This document shows, piece after piece, positions 38,689 to 47,686 of a DNA stretch of 64,000 nucleotides. The DNA is from Bacteroidales bacterium (GTDB lineage: Bacteria > Bacteroidota > Bacteroidia > Bacteroidales > UBA4417), in assembly GCA_016707705.1 (NCBI GenBank), contig JADJHD010000007.1, forward strand, positions 124,001-188,000, written 5' to 3'. The position numbers were made by a program, and so were the translations under genes. The notes beneath the pieces are model-generated. The model did no database searches. It was not told the origin of the DNA and saw nothing but the letters and a program-made list of their open reading frames with translations. Within the stretch, counting starts at the first letter, position 1. Each line of letters begins with the position of its first letter.

Positions 38689-39792
38689 TTACCGTTTCCT
38701 TATTTCTGATCGTTTGAATCCTTTTATACTGATATCGTCATCATTGGGGTTGTAGTTGCTGTTATTGTGATAAATCACATCTCCCTGTTCATTTTCCCAG
38801 CGATATTTCCATTCATTGGTCCCCCTTTCAGTTTCGCCTGTAAATGGGTTGGTATAGTCTTCCTGACCAGTCAGATTCAAATACATCTCATTATTGATCT
38901 CCGCAGTTGTCATGGCCCGGTGTTCGGTGATTTCACGATCAATCTGCTCAACAGCCTTCTGTGTTTGTAGTGCGATATTGCTGTTTTCCTGCTGACTTCT
39001 GATTTCTCGACGTATCCATTCAGGGTTTAACCTTACTGAATGTCCAATTGTGGCAAAAACAGGGGCGTACTGATTAAATCTATCCTTTCCTGCTCTTACA
39101 TACCATGTTTCCCTGTTTCCCCATAAACCGGCACCAACAGGTCCGAAATCCTCAATTACGGTGACAATTTTCTCCAGGTACAACACACCATTTTCAGAGT
39201 ATTCAAGTGTTGCAATGGCAGACTGATAGGAAAAACGGTAGCCATTCATCATTCTTTCCGACAATGTGGAATAGCTGGAAGCAAGTTCAATAAGTGGGTT
39301 TATGGAAATAATTTTTATACCTGTAGCATGAGGATGAGCAAAAGGAATAGCAACTTTCCAAATAAAATCCTCAGCAGTAGGGAGTTTCATTACCAGCATA
39401 CCGTTATAATTGCTGCCGTCAGGAAACATGGGAGCAGCAAGATTTGCAGACGGATACCTTCTCATATCAAAAAAACGTGTATCAGGAAGCCATCCCATCT
39501 CAGCCTCATTTCCGCCCGAACTAATCTTCATGTATAGCTTTGCTTCAATTGCATTCCCGGCTCCACCTGCCGAATTTGGATTTACCCTTGTTATGCCGCC
39601 ACTAACAAGCCAGCCCTCAGGTAAAAGGAATGTAAAAGCATTCTCATTTGGTTCCGAAATCCGGTGAAACACTATAGCCTTGGATAGCGGTCCTGATTTA
39701 AAATCATTGGAATGATTATCCCCATTGATTCCGGAACAGCAACTCAATACCAGGATCGGGATCAGTAAAAACAAGAATTTTAGTGCTTTCAT
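38689..39792 (-). CDS. Lipoprotein of unknown function
   Basis: 367 residues, with a lipoprotein signal peptide (LIPILVLSCCSG; likely lipidated Cys18 or Cys19). No domain was recognised. The part after the signal has FTFLLPEGWLVSGGI, and the C-terminus has YTNPFTGETERGTNEWKYRWENE, which looks like a small beta domain found in other Bacteroidota lipoproteins. Possibly co-transcribed with the T9SS gene downstream. Confidence 0.75.
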   Translation of the reverse strand: MKALKFLFLLIPILVLSCCSGINGDNHSNDFKSGPLSKAIVFHRISEPNENAFTFLLPEGWLVSGGITRVNPNSAGGAGNAIEAKLYMKISSGGNEAEMGWLPDTRFFDMRRYPSANLAAPMFPDGSNYNGMLVMKLPTAEDFIWKVAIPFAHPHATGIKIISINPLIELASSYSTLSERMMNGYRFSYQSAIATLEYSENGVLYLEKIVTVIEDFGPVGAGLWGNRETWYVRAGKDRFNQYAPVFATIGHSVRLNPEWIRREIRSQQENSNIALQTQKAVEQIDREITEHRAMTTAEINNEMYLNLTGQEDYTNPFTGETERGTNEWKYRWENEQGDVIYHNNSNYNPNDDDISIKGFKRSEIRKR

Positions 39793-40227
39793 AAGAAATT
39801 GATAGTGGTCTGTAATTCTCGGGGTAAAATTAGTGATGACTTTATAAGATGTTAATATTTAATACCTTACAAAAACCAACAACCCACCCTACAAAAACAC
39901 TCAATGCCATAATTAAACTGTTCAAATGATTTAACATACAGCTCTAATCGCCGATACAACACAAGTCACTCCGGCAGGGTCAAACATTCAGAAGGATTTT
40001 TTAAATCTTCTTTATCGACTTAACCAGGTTAAAAAAATGCAAGGAAAATTTCTCAAGATCTTCATCACAAGGAAGACCTCAAAAGACCGGACAGATAAAA
40101 CAGAAATGTGGACAAAGCGTGGATATGTAAACAATTGATTAAGAAACTCAAATCTTAGCAGGAGAATCAAACTATATTTGTTTAAACAGCATTAAATATC
40201 CATTCAATTCAGTTAAACTATCCCTCC
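39793..40227. other. Divergent spacer
   Basis: 435 bp between the lipoprotein gene and the SpoIIAA-like gene. Apart from the -7 box at 40173 nothing is clear; a 33-codon frame near 40037 is too short to support. Confidence 0.4.
40173..40180 (+). promoter_or_regulatory. Bacteroidota -7 box (TATATTTG)
   Basis: A perfect TAnnTTTG box 47 bp upstream of the SpoIIAA-like gene. No TTG at the ideal -33 spacing (TTA instead). Confidence 0.5.
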
Positions 40228-40602
40228 ATGGTTGAAAAAAGTCTGGATACTGAAAAGAACATCCTCTATGTAACTTCAAAAGGAAGTATCGAGGTTGAGG
40301 GTATGATGAAAGGTATTGATTTTCTTGCAAAAGCAAAAGACCTACCCAGAAATCTAAAAATACTGGAAGATGCTACTGAGGCTAAAGTAGCCTATGGACA
40401 CTCAGAATTGGAAATGCTTATGCTTAGCATGAAAAAAGCCATTATCCACTTTGAATCCATAAGGCATGCTGTCCTTTCGACCGATCCTACAAACACTGCC
40501 TTCGCAATGCTTGCCGGACTAATGATGAATGAACCAAATTATTCTCTTAAGGTTTTCAGCACCAAGGCTGCCGCTGAATATTGGTTGATGACTACAGCCT
40601 GA
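40228..40602 (+). CDS. STAS/SpoIIAA-like protein
   Basis: 124 residues, cytoplasmic, no signal peptide. The pattern of an N-terminal beta hairpin (NILYVTSKGSIEVEGMM), a central LKILEDATEAKV strand, and a helix with RHAVLSTDPTNTAFAMLAG and VFSTKAAAEYWL matches the SpoIIAA-like/STAS-type family of unknown role. It stands alone, with a -7 box 47 bp upstream. Confidence 0.7.
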   Translation: MVEKSLDTEKNILYVTSKGSIEVEGMMKGIDFLAKAKDLPRNLKILEDATEAKVAYGHSELEMLMLSMKKAIIHFESIRHAVLSTDPTNTAFAMLAGLMMNEPNYSLKVFSTKAAAEYWLMTTA

Positions 40603-40966
40603 TATATCCCATAGTCCTGCGATAATACTGTATCATAAGACTTATGGCTGATACCCTCTAAATTCATTTTACACATGAAGAGGTGCTGTATCCTGCTTAT
40701 TTCTATTCAAATAATTACAATATCCTTGCATTCATCCTCAATCCTGATTGACTTTGTTTTCGTCTTCAATGCTTGATACTATCAGAGTCATTTTGATAAC
40801 TCAAAGAACTCAAAATAAATACTTGAATTTATTTGGAGTCGGATTCTTTCAAAGCCTTAATTTTTGAGTTTCCCTGATGAATTAAAAGTAAGTGACAGGA
40901 CTGAAAACCTAAGCAGCGCTCCTGAATGCATGTGAGAAATAAATTCGTACTGAAATACTTTATTTT

Positions 40967-41004
40967 AAAAAGTTGTCCGACTTCCTGAAGTCGTACCACT
41001 TTTT
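40967..41004. terminator. Symmetric hairpin in a long spacer, possible terminator
   Basis: CGACTTC-CT-GAAGTCG (40978-40993) lies within an outer AAAAAGT/ACTTTTT stem (40967-40973 with 40998-41004). It has A and T tracts on both sides and could end transcripts on either strand, though it is 365 bp after the nearest stop. The rest of 40603-41204 shows no gene. Confidence 0.4.
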
Positions 41005-41204
41005 AAGATTGGGTACAGAGCGAGCTCTACCACCTCCCATTTTAGGCATTTTGAAGGCTTGAAATTCCGGATCGCCTGTCAATAAGGGGATTGCACGAAT
41101 ACCTTTGTTACACACCAATAAAGAACACATTAAAATAACGTAGATATCGAAGAGCTATTTCGTAGATTAAAAACATGGAAAATAGGCCGGCAGCACTTTA
41201 CTTC

Positions 41205-41235
41205 TTGCATAAAAACCTCTAGTTCCCTATATTTG
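41205..41235 (+). promoter_or_regulatory. Full Bacteroidota promoter: TTG-N20-TATATTTG
   Basis: TTG at 41205-41207 and TATATTTG at 41228-41235, separated by 20 bp, fit both elements of the Bacteroidota primary sigma factor. This is the best promoter in the window. It lies about 70 bp before the T9SS gene and would drive it and the PID-CTERM gene. Confidence 0.7.
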
Positions 41236-41307
41236 TCCTTGAGAAGATATAAACCAAATTGATCCTTCTCAAAGCCAAAAAACCAAAAACCAAAAACCCA
41301 AATACCC

Positions 41308-44268
41308 ATGATTCAGAATTACTACAAATCAGGATCCCTGATCCGATTCTTTATTGTGCTCGTACTGCTATTTGCGGCTGCATTGTCAGGTAATTATTCA
41401 GCGAGTGCCCAGACGATTTATGAACCAGAAGGGCTTAATATGCCCGGAGCCTGGAACGGATGGACCAATCCTCCAGTCAACAATCTCGTTCTTGCCAGTT
41501 ATACACAAGTATCAGGTGGAGAGCTCACCAAGATCTCAACCGGTACAACCCGATGGCAAACCATTTTCAGTGTTGGCACATCAGGAGCTGATCTAACCGG
41601 AGGTTCATACGAATGGCTTTTCACAAGTGGCTCATGGGGTGGACCCTGGGGCAACAAATGGGCTGGCGTGAATGTGAGCATGAACTCATTGCAGGACTAC
41701 ACCTTCAATGGTGGAGCTAACAACACCATTACGATTACTGATGGAAAATGGTACACCATGAACTGGAAAGACAGTGGTTATAACGGTACCCAGGCAATCT
41801 TCATGGAAACAAGTGCAGAACCAGTGCTGCTCTCAAGCCTCTCAGTTCCCTCAAATGTACCAGCCAGCCAGTCTGCCGATATTATTCTCACTACATCCGC
41901 AACGCCAGCTGCTGAAGAATTGTTTTACTTGAGATATTCAGCCGATAACTGGGCAACCTCAGGCATTACCTCCTTCACCATGTCAGGAAATAGCGGTACA
42001 GCAACCATCCCCGGACAAACTGCCGGTGCAACTGTAAAATATTATGCTTTCAGCTCTACTGTTAGTAGCATTACCAGCAATTTTGACCTTTACACGATTC
42101 GCAGCAGCTCTTCCTATTCATATATGGTAAACGGCCTCAGTACTGAAGCTGAGATTCTGAGCTTTTCCTTGCCTGAGCAGACCGGTGCTGCCGCTATCAA
42201 TAGCCTTGCAGCTACAGTTAACATACAGGTAAGCTACGGAACAAGTCTTACTGCTTTAACTCCAACTATCGGCGTATCAACAGCTGCATCAATCAACCCC
42301 GCAAGCGGAGTTACACGCGATTTCACTTCCGCTCTTACCTATACAGTAACCAGCGAAGCTTCAACTCAAAAAGTTTGGACTGTAACTGTCACAGTTGCCA
42401 GTCCACCAGCATTTGACTGGGCAAATGTTCAATGGCCTCCCAACGGAAGTATCCAACCCGGAGAAGAATTCTTCGTATATGCCCAGGCCTATGAAGGCGG
42501 CGTTACTCCTGGTTCAGGACAGGGCTCCGGCGTTCAGGCATGGATTGGATACAGCACTGACAACACAAACCCCAACACATGGACAAACTGGATTGTGGCT
42601 CCTTATTTTGGTGAGTCAGGCAATAATGATGAATTCAGACTAAATCTTGGAGCAGAGATTGGAACAACAGGTACATATTATTATGCTTCACGATTCCAGC
42701 TTGGGACAGCCCCATTCCAATACGGTGGATTCAATGGCGGTTTCTGGGATGGATCAAGCAATGTGAGCGGTGTACTTACCGTCAGCTATCCTGCAACTTC
42801 AAACTGGACCGGTGCCGTTAGCGGTGAGTGGACCAACAGTGGTAACTGGGATAATGGTGTACCCGGATCAACAACCGATGTTACCATTCCAGTGGGAGTC
42901 ACCAATTATCCGGTGCTTACTGCTTTAAACAGCGGATCATGCCATAATATTCTTATTCAGTCCAATGCCTCCGGTACAGGAAGCATTCTTGGAAATGAAT
43001 ATCTTACTGTAAGCGGCACAGCCACTGCAGAGAGATATATTGCAGGATGGGGTGATGCTAGCCACGGATGGCATCATTTGTCCTCACCAGTTGCTTCACA
43101 GGCTATTCAACCCGGCTTTGTTTCCGATCCTCCGGTGGATGGCGAAGATTTCTACAGCTGGGGCGAAGACATCAACACCTGGATTAACAGCAAGCAAACC
43201 TCAGGTGCTTGGAATCCTGCTTTTGAAAATAATTTCGTTTCAGGAAAGGGTTACCTCGTAGCTTACCAGAATAATATCACCAAGAGTTTCTCAGGTGTTC
43301 TGACTTCAGGGGATGTAAATCTGAGCAGCCTCACAAATAATGTAAGCAGCACTAACCATGGATGGAATCTCCTCGGAAACCCGTTTGCTTCCGCAGTAAA
43401 ATGGAATGATGGTTCCTGGCAGCTCACAAATGTTGCAGGAATTGCAAAAATATGGGATGAAGTTTCAGCAAGCTATGGTGACATCACAGCAAACGGCATA
43501 ATCCCTGCTATGAACGGCTTTATGGTTCAGGTTACAAGTCCAAATACAAGCGGATCCCTTACCATTCCTTCATCTTCAAGGGTTCACAGTGCAACCCCTT
43601 GGTTCAAGAGCAGCGGCAATGAAATCATCCTGATTGCCCGCGACATGGAAAACAATACCGCCCAGAAGAGCATCATCATGGCGAATGATTTTGCAACTGA
43701 GAACTTCGACAATGATTTCGATTCTCACTTCCTTGCAGGTTTTGCACCAAAATTCTACTCTGTTCAGGGAAATGATATGCTCAGCACCAATACACTTCCT
43801 GATATTTCCGACAGCAGGACCATCGATCTTGGTTTTGTTAAGAATGAAGCATCTGAATTCAGTATCAGCCTCAATCCTGAGAACCTGCCACTGAACCTTT
43901 CAGTGGTTCTTACAGATAAGAAAACCGGTATTGTAACAGATCTCACCAAGACTGATCTTTATAGCTTTACTTCAGAAGAAGGTGATGCAAGCGATCGTTT
44001 TGCGCTGAATTTCAAGAGCACTTCAGCTATCAATGAACTGAAGGCAGGTGAATATTCGATTTTCGCCAGCCCCGGATTCCTGAATATCAGCAGTCAGCAA
44101 CCTCTTACCGGACTGGTAACTGTATCTGATATCACCGGCAGGAACATTGCAAGTGAAAGTATGAATTCAAGTACTTCACTTCAGATTCCGGTTGCTCAGA
44201 CAGGTATCTATATCGTAAGCATACGCAGCACACAGGGTATTGCAAACCAAAAAGTAGTTGTGCGCTAA
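41308..44268 (+). CDS. Large T9SS surface protein, leader of PID-CTERM pair
   Basis: 986 residues: signal peptide (to about SASAQ), an N-terminal domain with GAWNGWTNP, a domain with LRYSADNWATSGITSF, a DUF5018-like segment (EILSFSLPEQTGAAAI..VSYGTSLTALTP), a WSNSGNWDNG-type beta segment, and a C-terminal half paralogous to the 28579-31806 protein (GWNLLGNPFASAVKWND, RVHSATPWFK, DASDRFALNF). It ends in a T9SS type A tail (GIYIVSIRSTQGIANQKVVVR). Probably an adhesin or polymer-binding surface protein. A full promoter precedes it and a small PID-CTERM gene follows after 35 bp. Confidence 0.88.
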   Translation: MIQNYYKSGSLIRFFIVLVLLFAAALSGNYSASAQTIYEPEGLNMPGAWNGWTNPPVNNLVLASYTQVSGGELTKISTGTTRWQTIFSVGTSGADLTGGSYEWLFTSGSWGGPWGNKWAGVNVSMNSLQDYTFNGGANNTITITDGKWYTMNWKDSGYNGTQAIFMETSAEPVLLSSLSVPSNVPASQSADIILTTSATPAAEELFYLRYSADNWATSGITSFTMSGNSGTATIPGQTAGATVKYYAFSSTVSSITSNFDLYTIRSSSSYSYMVNGLSTEAEILSFSLPEQTGAAAINSLAATVNIQVSYGTSLTALTPTIGVSTAASINPASGVTRDFTSALTYTVTSEASTQKVWTVTVTVASPPAFDWANVQWPPNGSIQPGEEFFVYAQAYEGGVTPGSGQGSGVQAWIGYSTDNTNPNTWTNWIVAPYFGESGNNDEFRLNLGAEIGTTGTYYYASRFQLGTAPFQYGGFNGGFWDGSSNVSGVLTVSYPATSNWTGAVSGEWTNSGNWDNGVPGSTTDVTIPVGVTNYPVLTALNSGSCHNILIQSNASGTGSILGNEYLTVSGTATAERYIAGWGDASHGWHHLSSPVASQAIQPGFVSDPPVDGEDFYSWGEDINTWINSKQTSGAWNPAFENNFVSGKGYLVAYQNNITKSFSGVLTSGDVNLSSLTNNVSSTNHGWNLLGNPFASAVKWNDGSWQLTNVAGIAKIWDEVSASYGDITANGIIPAMNGFMVQVTSPNTSGSLTIPSSSRVHSATPWFKSSGNEIILIARDMENNTAQKSIIMANDFATENFDNDFDSHFLAGFAPKFYSVQGNDMLSTNTLPDISDSRTIDLGFVKNEASEFSISLNPENLPLNLSVVLTDKKTGIVTDLTKTDLYSFTSEEGDASDRFALNFKSTSAINELKAGEYSIFASPGFLNISSQQPLTGLVTVSDITGRNIASESMNSSTSLQIPVAQTGIYIVSIRSTQGIANQKVVVR

Positions 44269-44303
44269 TTCCCTGAAGAACCAACATTAGAAAAACCCAA
44301 ACC

Positions 44304-44537
44304 ATGAAATATATCAAGCAACTATTACTCATCTCAGGCCTGATTCTGGCTATTGCTGCAGCAACACCTGCATTTGCCCAGGAACCTCCGCATCCTCCAA
44401 CAACTGGTCATGGAACAAGAGGTAATCAGAATCCGGGTTCAGCCCCTATCGATGGAGGATTAAGCATCCTGCTCGCACTTGGACTGGCTTACGGAACAAA
44501 AAAGGTTTCAGTCCTGAAGAAAAGGGATTCTGAATAG
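44304..44537 (+). CDS. Small PID-CTERM sorting-tail protein
   Basis: 77 residues: signal peptide (to about AFAQ), a Pro/Gly/His linker (EPPHPPTTGHGTRGNQNP), then APIDGGLSILLALGLAYGTKK, a close match to the PID-CTERM tail: PIDGG, a hydrophobic helix, YG.KK. Such tails are taken to be sorting signals in Bacteroidota; the partner enzyme is not known to me. It lies 35 bp after the large T9SS gene and before a strong terminator, so the two form one unit. The protein at 28252-28485 is its counterpart. Confidence 0.85.
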   Translation: MKYIKQLLLISGLILAIAAATPAFAQEPPHPPTTGHGTRGNQNPGSAPIDGGLSILLALGLAYGTKKVSVLKKRDSE

Positions 44538-44563
44538 AAACTATCTGCTTCTCTTCTAAACCA

Positions 44564-44602
44564 AGGCTTATCCTGACAGAAATGTCGGATAAGCCTTTTT
44601 TT
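44564..44602 (+). terminator. Strong intrinsic terminator
   Basis: A 10-bp stem AGGCTTATCC/GGATAAGCCT (44564-44573 with 44587-44596), an inner GACA/TGTC extension with a GAAA loop, then seven T's. It ends the large T9SS/PID-CTERM unit. Confidence 0.9.
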
Positions 44603-44689
44603 CTGTATAGCCCCTGGGAATCGAAATTGGGGTCTGCACTTTCGAAGGTCCAGAAACCTGGCTGCACTCTCTAAAACATTTGCCTAAAA

Positions 44690-44880
44690 TAACGTGAGTT
44701 CGACATAGTAACAGATTTAACTTATTGTCAATCTGAATCTTGGTAAATACATTTTGTTTCCTAGTGTCCGATTTTTTTGCCACAACGACACAAAGTCCGC
44801 CGCGGCGGACACTAAGATCAGGATGTCAGTAATTTTTTAAGAAATAGGTTGTCAGCATATAATACATCGAACTCACGTTA
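44690..44880. repeat. Possible 191-bp MITE with 14-bp terminal inverted repeats
   Basis: TAACGTGAGTTCGA at 44690-44703 and its exact reverse complement at 44867-44880 enclose 163 bp that have no reading frame. The size and ends suggest a miniature inverted-repeat element or insertion-sequence relic. I could not define a target-site duplication. Confidence 0.4.
44795..44810. repeat. 16-bp perfect GC palindrome GTCCGCCGCGGCGGAC
   Basis: A perfect palindrome in an AT-rich spacer. It shares the core CCGCCGCGG with the GC block at 25619. A nearby TAGTGTCCG (44763-44771) pairs with CGGACACTA (44806-44814), giving an alternative larger hairpin. Confidence 0.7.
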
Positions 44881-45270
44881 AAATATTTCATCAGGTTCTT
44901 CAACAGAATCTATCTTCTGCTGGTACTGTGTCCGCATGAGACTTAAATTTTACCTTTCCAATGATTTGCATTATACCATCATTGTAAAATAATCAGGCAG
45001 TTTTCACAAAGGGCGCCTCTTATCGGATGGCGATCAAGGGAAATGTATGAGTGTTTTTTGCACCCTCAAACGAGAATTTTTGCTCGAATTTTGATAAATC
45101 CCTTTAATCCTGATTTGGATTGCATTTTCACTTTTTCAGAATTCAATTGAGCTTGTTCTCCGAATAATAAATGTTTGAATATGTGAGCTGTATGACAATA
45201 ATGCAGAAACTTAAGATTCGTTCCGGTGAATAATATGCATCCAGAAAATGGCAAATCTGCCCAAAGAGAA

Positions 45271-45303
45271 ACGGAGAATACTTGTAAAATCAGTATTCTC
45301 CGT
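45271..45303 (-). terminator. Hairpin after the T9SS gene at 45356
   Basis: A perfect 12-bp stem ACGGAGAATACT/AGTATTCTCCGT (45271-45282 with 45292-45303), 52 bp past the stop of the minus-strand gene. The T tract on the minus strand is weak (TTTCTCTTT). The spacer 44881-45270 shows no gene. Confidence 0.55.
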
Positions 45304-45355
45304 TGAAAATATTTCTTTATCCTAACTGTAAAGAAAAAATGTCAGTTGATCGAAA

Positions 45356-47149
45356 TCAATGCTGAATCAGGATTTTCCTTTTGCTCTGCTTGCCATCTGA
45401 AATAATCTGAAGAAGATACAAGCCATTATCGAAATACGAACTGTTGATTGAATGGAACTGTCCTGTTTCGCTTACTTCTTCTGAATAGAGAATTCTGCCT
45501 GTCAAATCCATAATGTTGAATACTACGGTTCCTGTAGTTATGTCACCAAATTTGATGTTGATTCGATCATTTGCAGGAACTGGATAAACGCTGAAATCTG
45601 CTTCCTTATTCTCAGCTACCGAAACCATGCTGAATGCAGCAACATTGGAATACACATTTGAATATCCGGAACCACGAAGTCCAATATCACATCCGCCCGG
45701 CCGGTTTACTGAAATAATGTAGGATACATCACCTGCCGGTGCATTGAAATCGGTAAATGAATTAAAGCTGGATGAAATGGTTGCTATCTGCTCATAAACT
45801 CCGGATCCTGATTTACGCAGTATGTCATAGGATGAGTAGTTGAATCCGATGTAGGGCGTCCAAATAAGGTTCCAGTTGTTGTTCACCCCCTGGCTGATTG
45901 TGAGGTGAATGGTCTGATGATACTCACCTGCCGGGAATATCCTGTTATCACTATCCCTGAAACCTACCTTATAACGGTATGGTCTCATGGAAGGATTTGA
46001 GCCAAGATCGGTAACCATAGGCACCTCATCATAACCAACAGTATCAATCACTTCATAAATATTCGCCTGATCTGTTTCCTTGTATACCATAAAATCAGCG
46101 ATAAGCTCGGAAACTGGCTTTTCCCAGATAACAACATTATAGTTTGTCTGGCTGTCAACTGACACCATGCAAACCGGAGTTTCAGGAAATGGCAGAATTG
46201 AGAATGCAGCACTAGTATCCATCACTGAATATGCATAGGAATCAGAAATCCTGATTCTGCATTGATCAGAATTTACATTGGGGGTAATCCAGTCAAAACT
46301 TCCTGAGTTTCCCTGACTACTTCCGCTACCGATAACTTCCCAGTTTGCTCCGCCATCAGTTGTGAGTTCCAGGTAGTTGGCTGATGAATAGGGGTTTTCC
46401 ACATTCCATGTAATCGTGAATGGCTTAAAGGTGTTAAGGATTTCACCGCCTGATGGCGAAGTTATTGTATAAACAGGAAGAGGACTGATTGTAAAAACAT
46501 CACTTAGCCCGTATTGAGATGGATTCAAGGCATTGTAAAGCCTAAGAATACAAGTACTGGAAATAGTGTTAGACAGATTAAGATAAGTGAACCCAGCTTG
46601 TGCATTAATGTTTTGTGCAACAGCAGTAAAGGTCTGACCGTTGTCAATTGAGATTTCTACATTTAGAAGTGTGATCCCAGTAACATTCAGTATCCAGTAA
46701 ACTTGTGTCAGTGAGTTTGCAAATACAGCCGAATTGGCAGATGGCTCCCAGATGAAAATTGCAGGAATATAAACAGTAAAGGGGTTATTACTTATATCAC
46801 TAACAGCTGGATTGGTTACGTCAGTGATTCTAAGTAATGCATTGGATGTTGAAAGATTAGGAGCCCCTATCGAAGCATTGCCTCCGTTGGGCCCGGAAGG
46901 AACTTCACCAAAATACCACCAGGTATTTCCACCATCAGCGGAAAACTCAATTTTGACAACCCCACTCAGGTTCTGCCCTGACCATGTAGCTATTTCCATT
47001 GATCCGGCAGTCCAAACCTCTCCTCCATTTGGTGTTTGGATGGTCAGCGACTGAGCCATAGCTGGTACACTGATAATTGTCGAACTAACAAACATCATGA
47101 AAATCAAGGACTTCAGATGTAATGCAATTTGGGTATATCTAGCTCTCAT
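45356..47149 (-). CDS. T9SS protein with three Ig-like PNGGE-type domains
   Basis: 597 residues: signal peptide (to about AMAQ), then three Ig-like modules of about 95 residues with the pattern PNGGEVW..GS.EIATW or PSGGEIL..FTITW and SADGGNTWW or TTDGGANWEVIG, as seen in secreted Ser/Thr-rich or BNR-associated proteins. Fibronectin-like modules (about 330-505) follow, and a T9SS type A tail (SVYPVPANDRINIKFGD..KRKILIQH). No enzyme motif was seen. It is monocistronic with a hairpin after its stop. Confidence 0.88.
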   Translation of the reverse strand: MRARYTQIALHLKSLIFMMFVSSTIISVPAMAQSLTIQTPNGGEVWTAGSMEIATWSGQNLSGVVKIEFSADGGNTWWYFGEVPSGPNGGNASIGAPNLSTSNALLRITDVTNPAVSDISNNPFTVYIPAIFIWEPSANSAVFANSLTQVYWILNVTGITLLNVEISIDNGQTFTAVAQNINAQAGFTYLNLSNTISSTCILRLYNALNPSQYGLSDVFTISPLPVYTITSPSGGEILNTFKPFTITWNVENPYSSANYLELTTDGGANWEVIGSGSSQGNSGSFDWITPNVNSDQCRIRISDSYAYSVMDTSAAFSILPFPETPVCMVSVDSQTNYNVVIWEKPVSELIADFMVYKETDQANIYEVIDTVGYDEVPMVTDLGSNPSMRPYRYKVGFRDSDNRIFPAGEYHQTIHLTISQGVNNNWNLIWTPYIGFNYSSYDILRKSGSGVYEQIATISSSFNSFTDFNAPAGDVSYIISVNRPGGCDIGLRGSGYSNVYSNVAAFSMVSVAENKEADFSVYPVPANDRINIKFGDITTGTVVFNIMDLTGRILYSEEVSETGQFHSINSSYFDNGLYLLQIISDGKQSKRKILIQH

Positions 47150-47686
47150 TGTTTAACGTTTTTATTTATTTGTTAAACAACAATGTTATGCATATTGTTC
47201 AGTATTTATATTCTGAATTGCTCTTTTTTTAGTCTAAGATGATTTATTAGGTCAAACCGGAGAAATCCACCTTCAGAAAAAGAACAGAGTACTCTAACCA
47301 ATCCCTATGTTAAAAGTTGAACTTTTGAACTGTAAAATCCTTTTCAAGGTTAAAAAGAAGCCTTATAATCAAGGGTATTTAGCATTCTTTAATTGCTTAA
47401 AGCCCTTTCCTCTCCAGGCATGTAGGATTCCTCACGGCGATTGCAATCAACAGCGCTGGTATTTGAATTCATTAGGAATAAATCCTGTTTACCGATGTTG
47501 AATACAATTTAAATACCTGTTAACTTCCCTGACAGACCTTGGGCAACAGAATAACTCAATCTTCAATAATTTTGCTTCACAAATTCATTGTGTTTGAGTA
47601 TACTTGCAACGCCTTGCCTGATTGAGTTTTGAACCATTAGATCCGGCCCCATCCACCCATTGTAGTTGCACAAATTACCAGTTATC
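47150..47686. other. Divergent spacer
   Basis: 537 bp, AT-rich. I see no convincing gene, TAnnTTTG box or strong hairpin. A frame entering from a TTG at 47666 extends the CotH gene upstream, but it is not needed. Confidence 0.4.
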
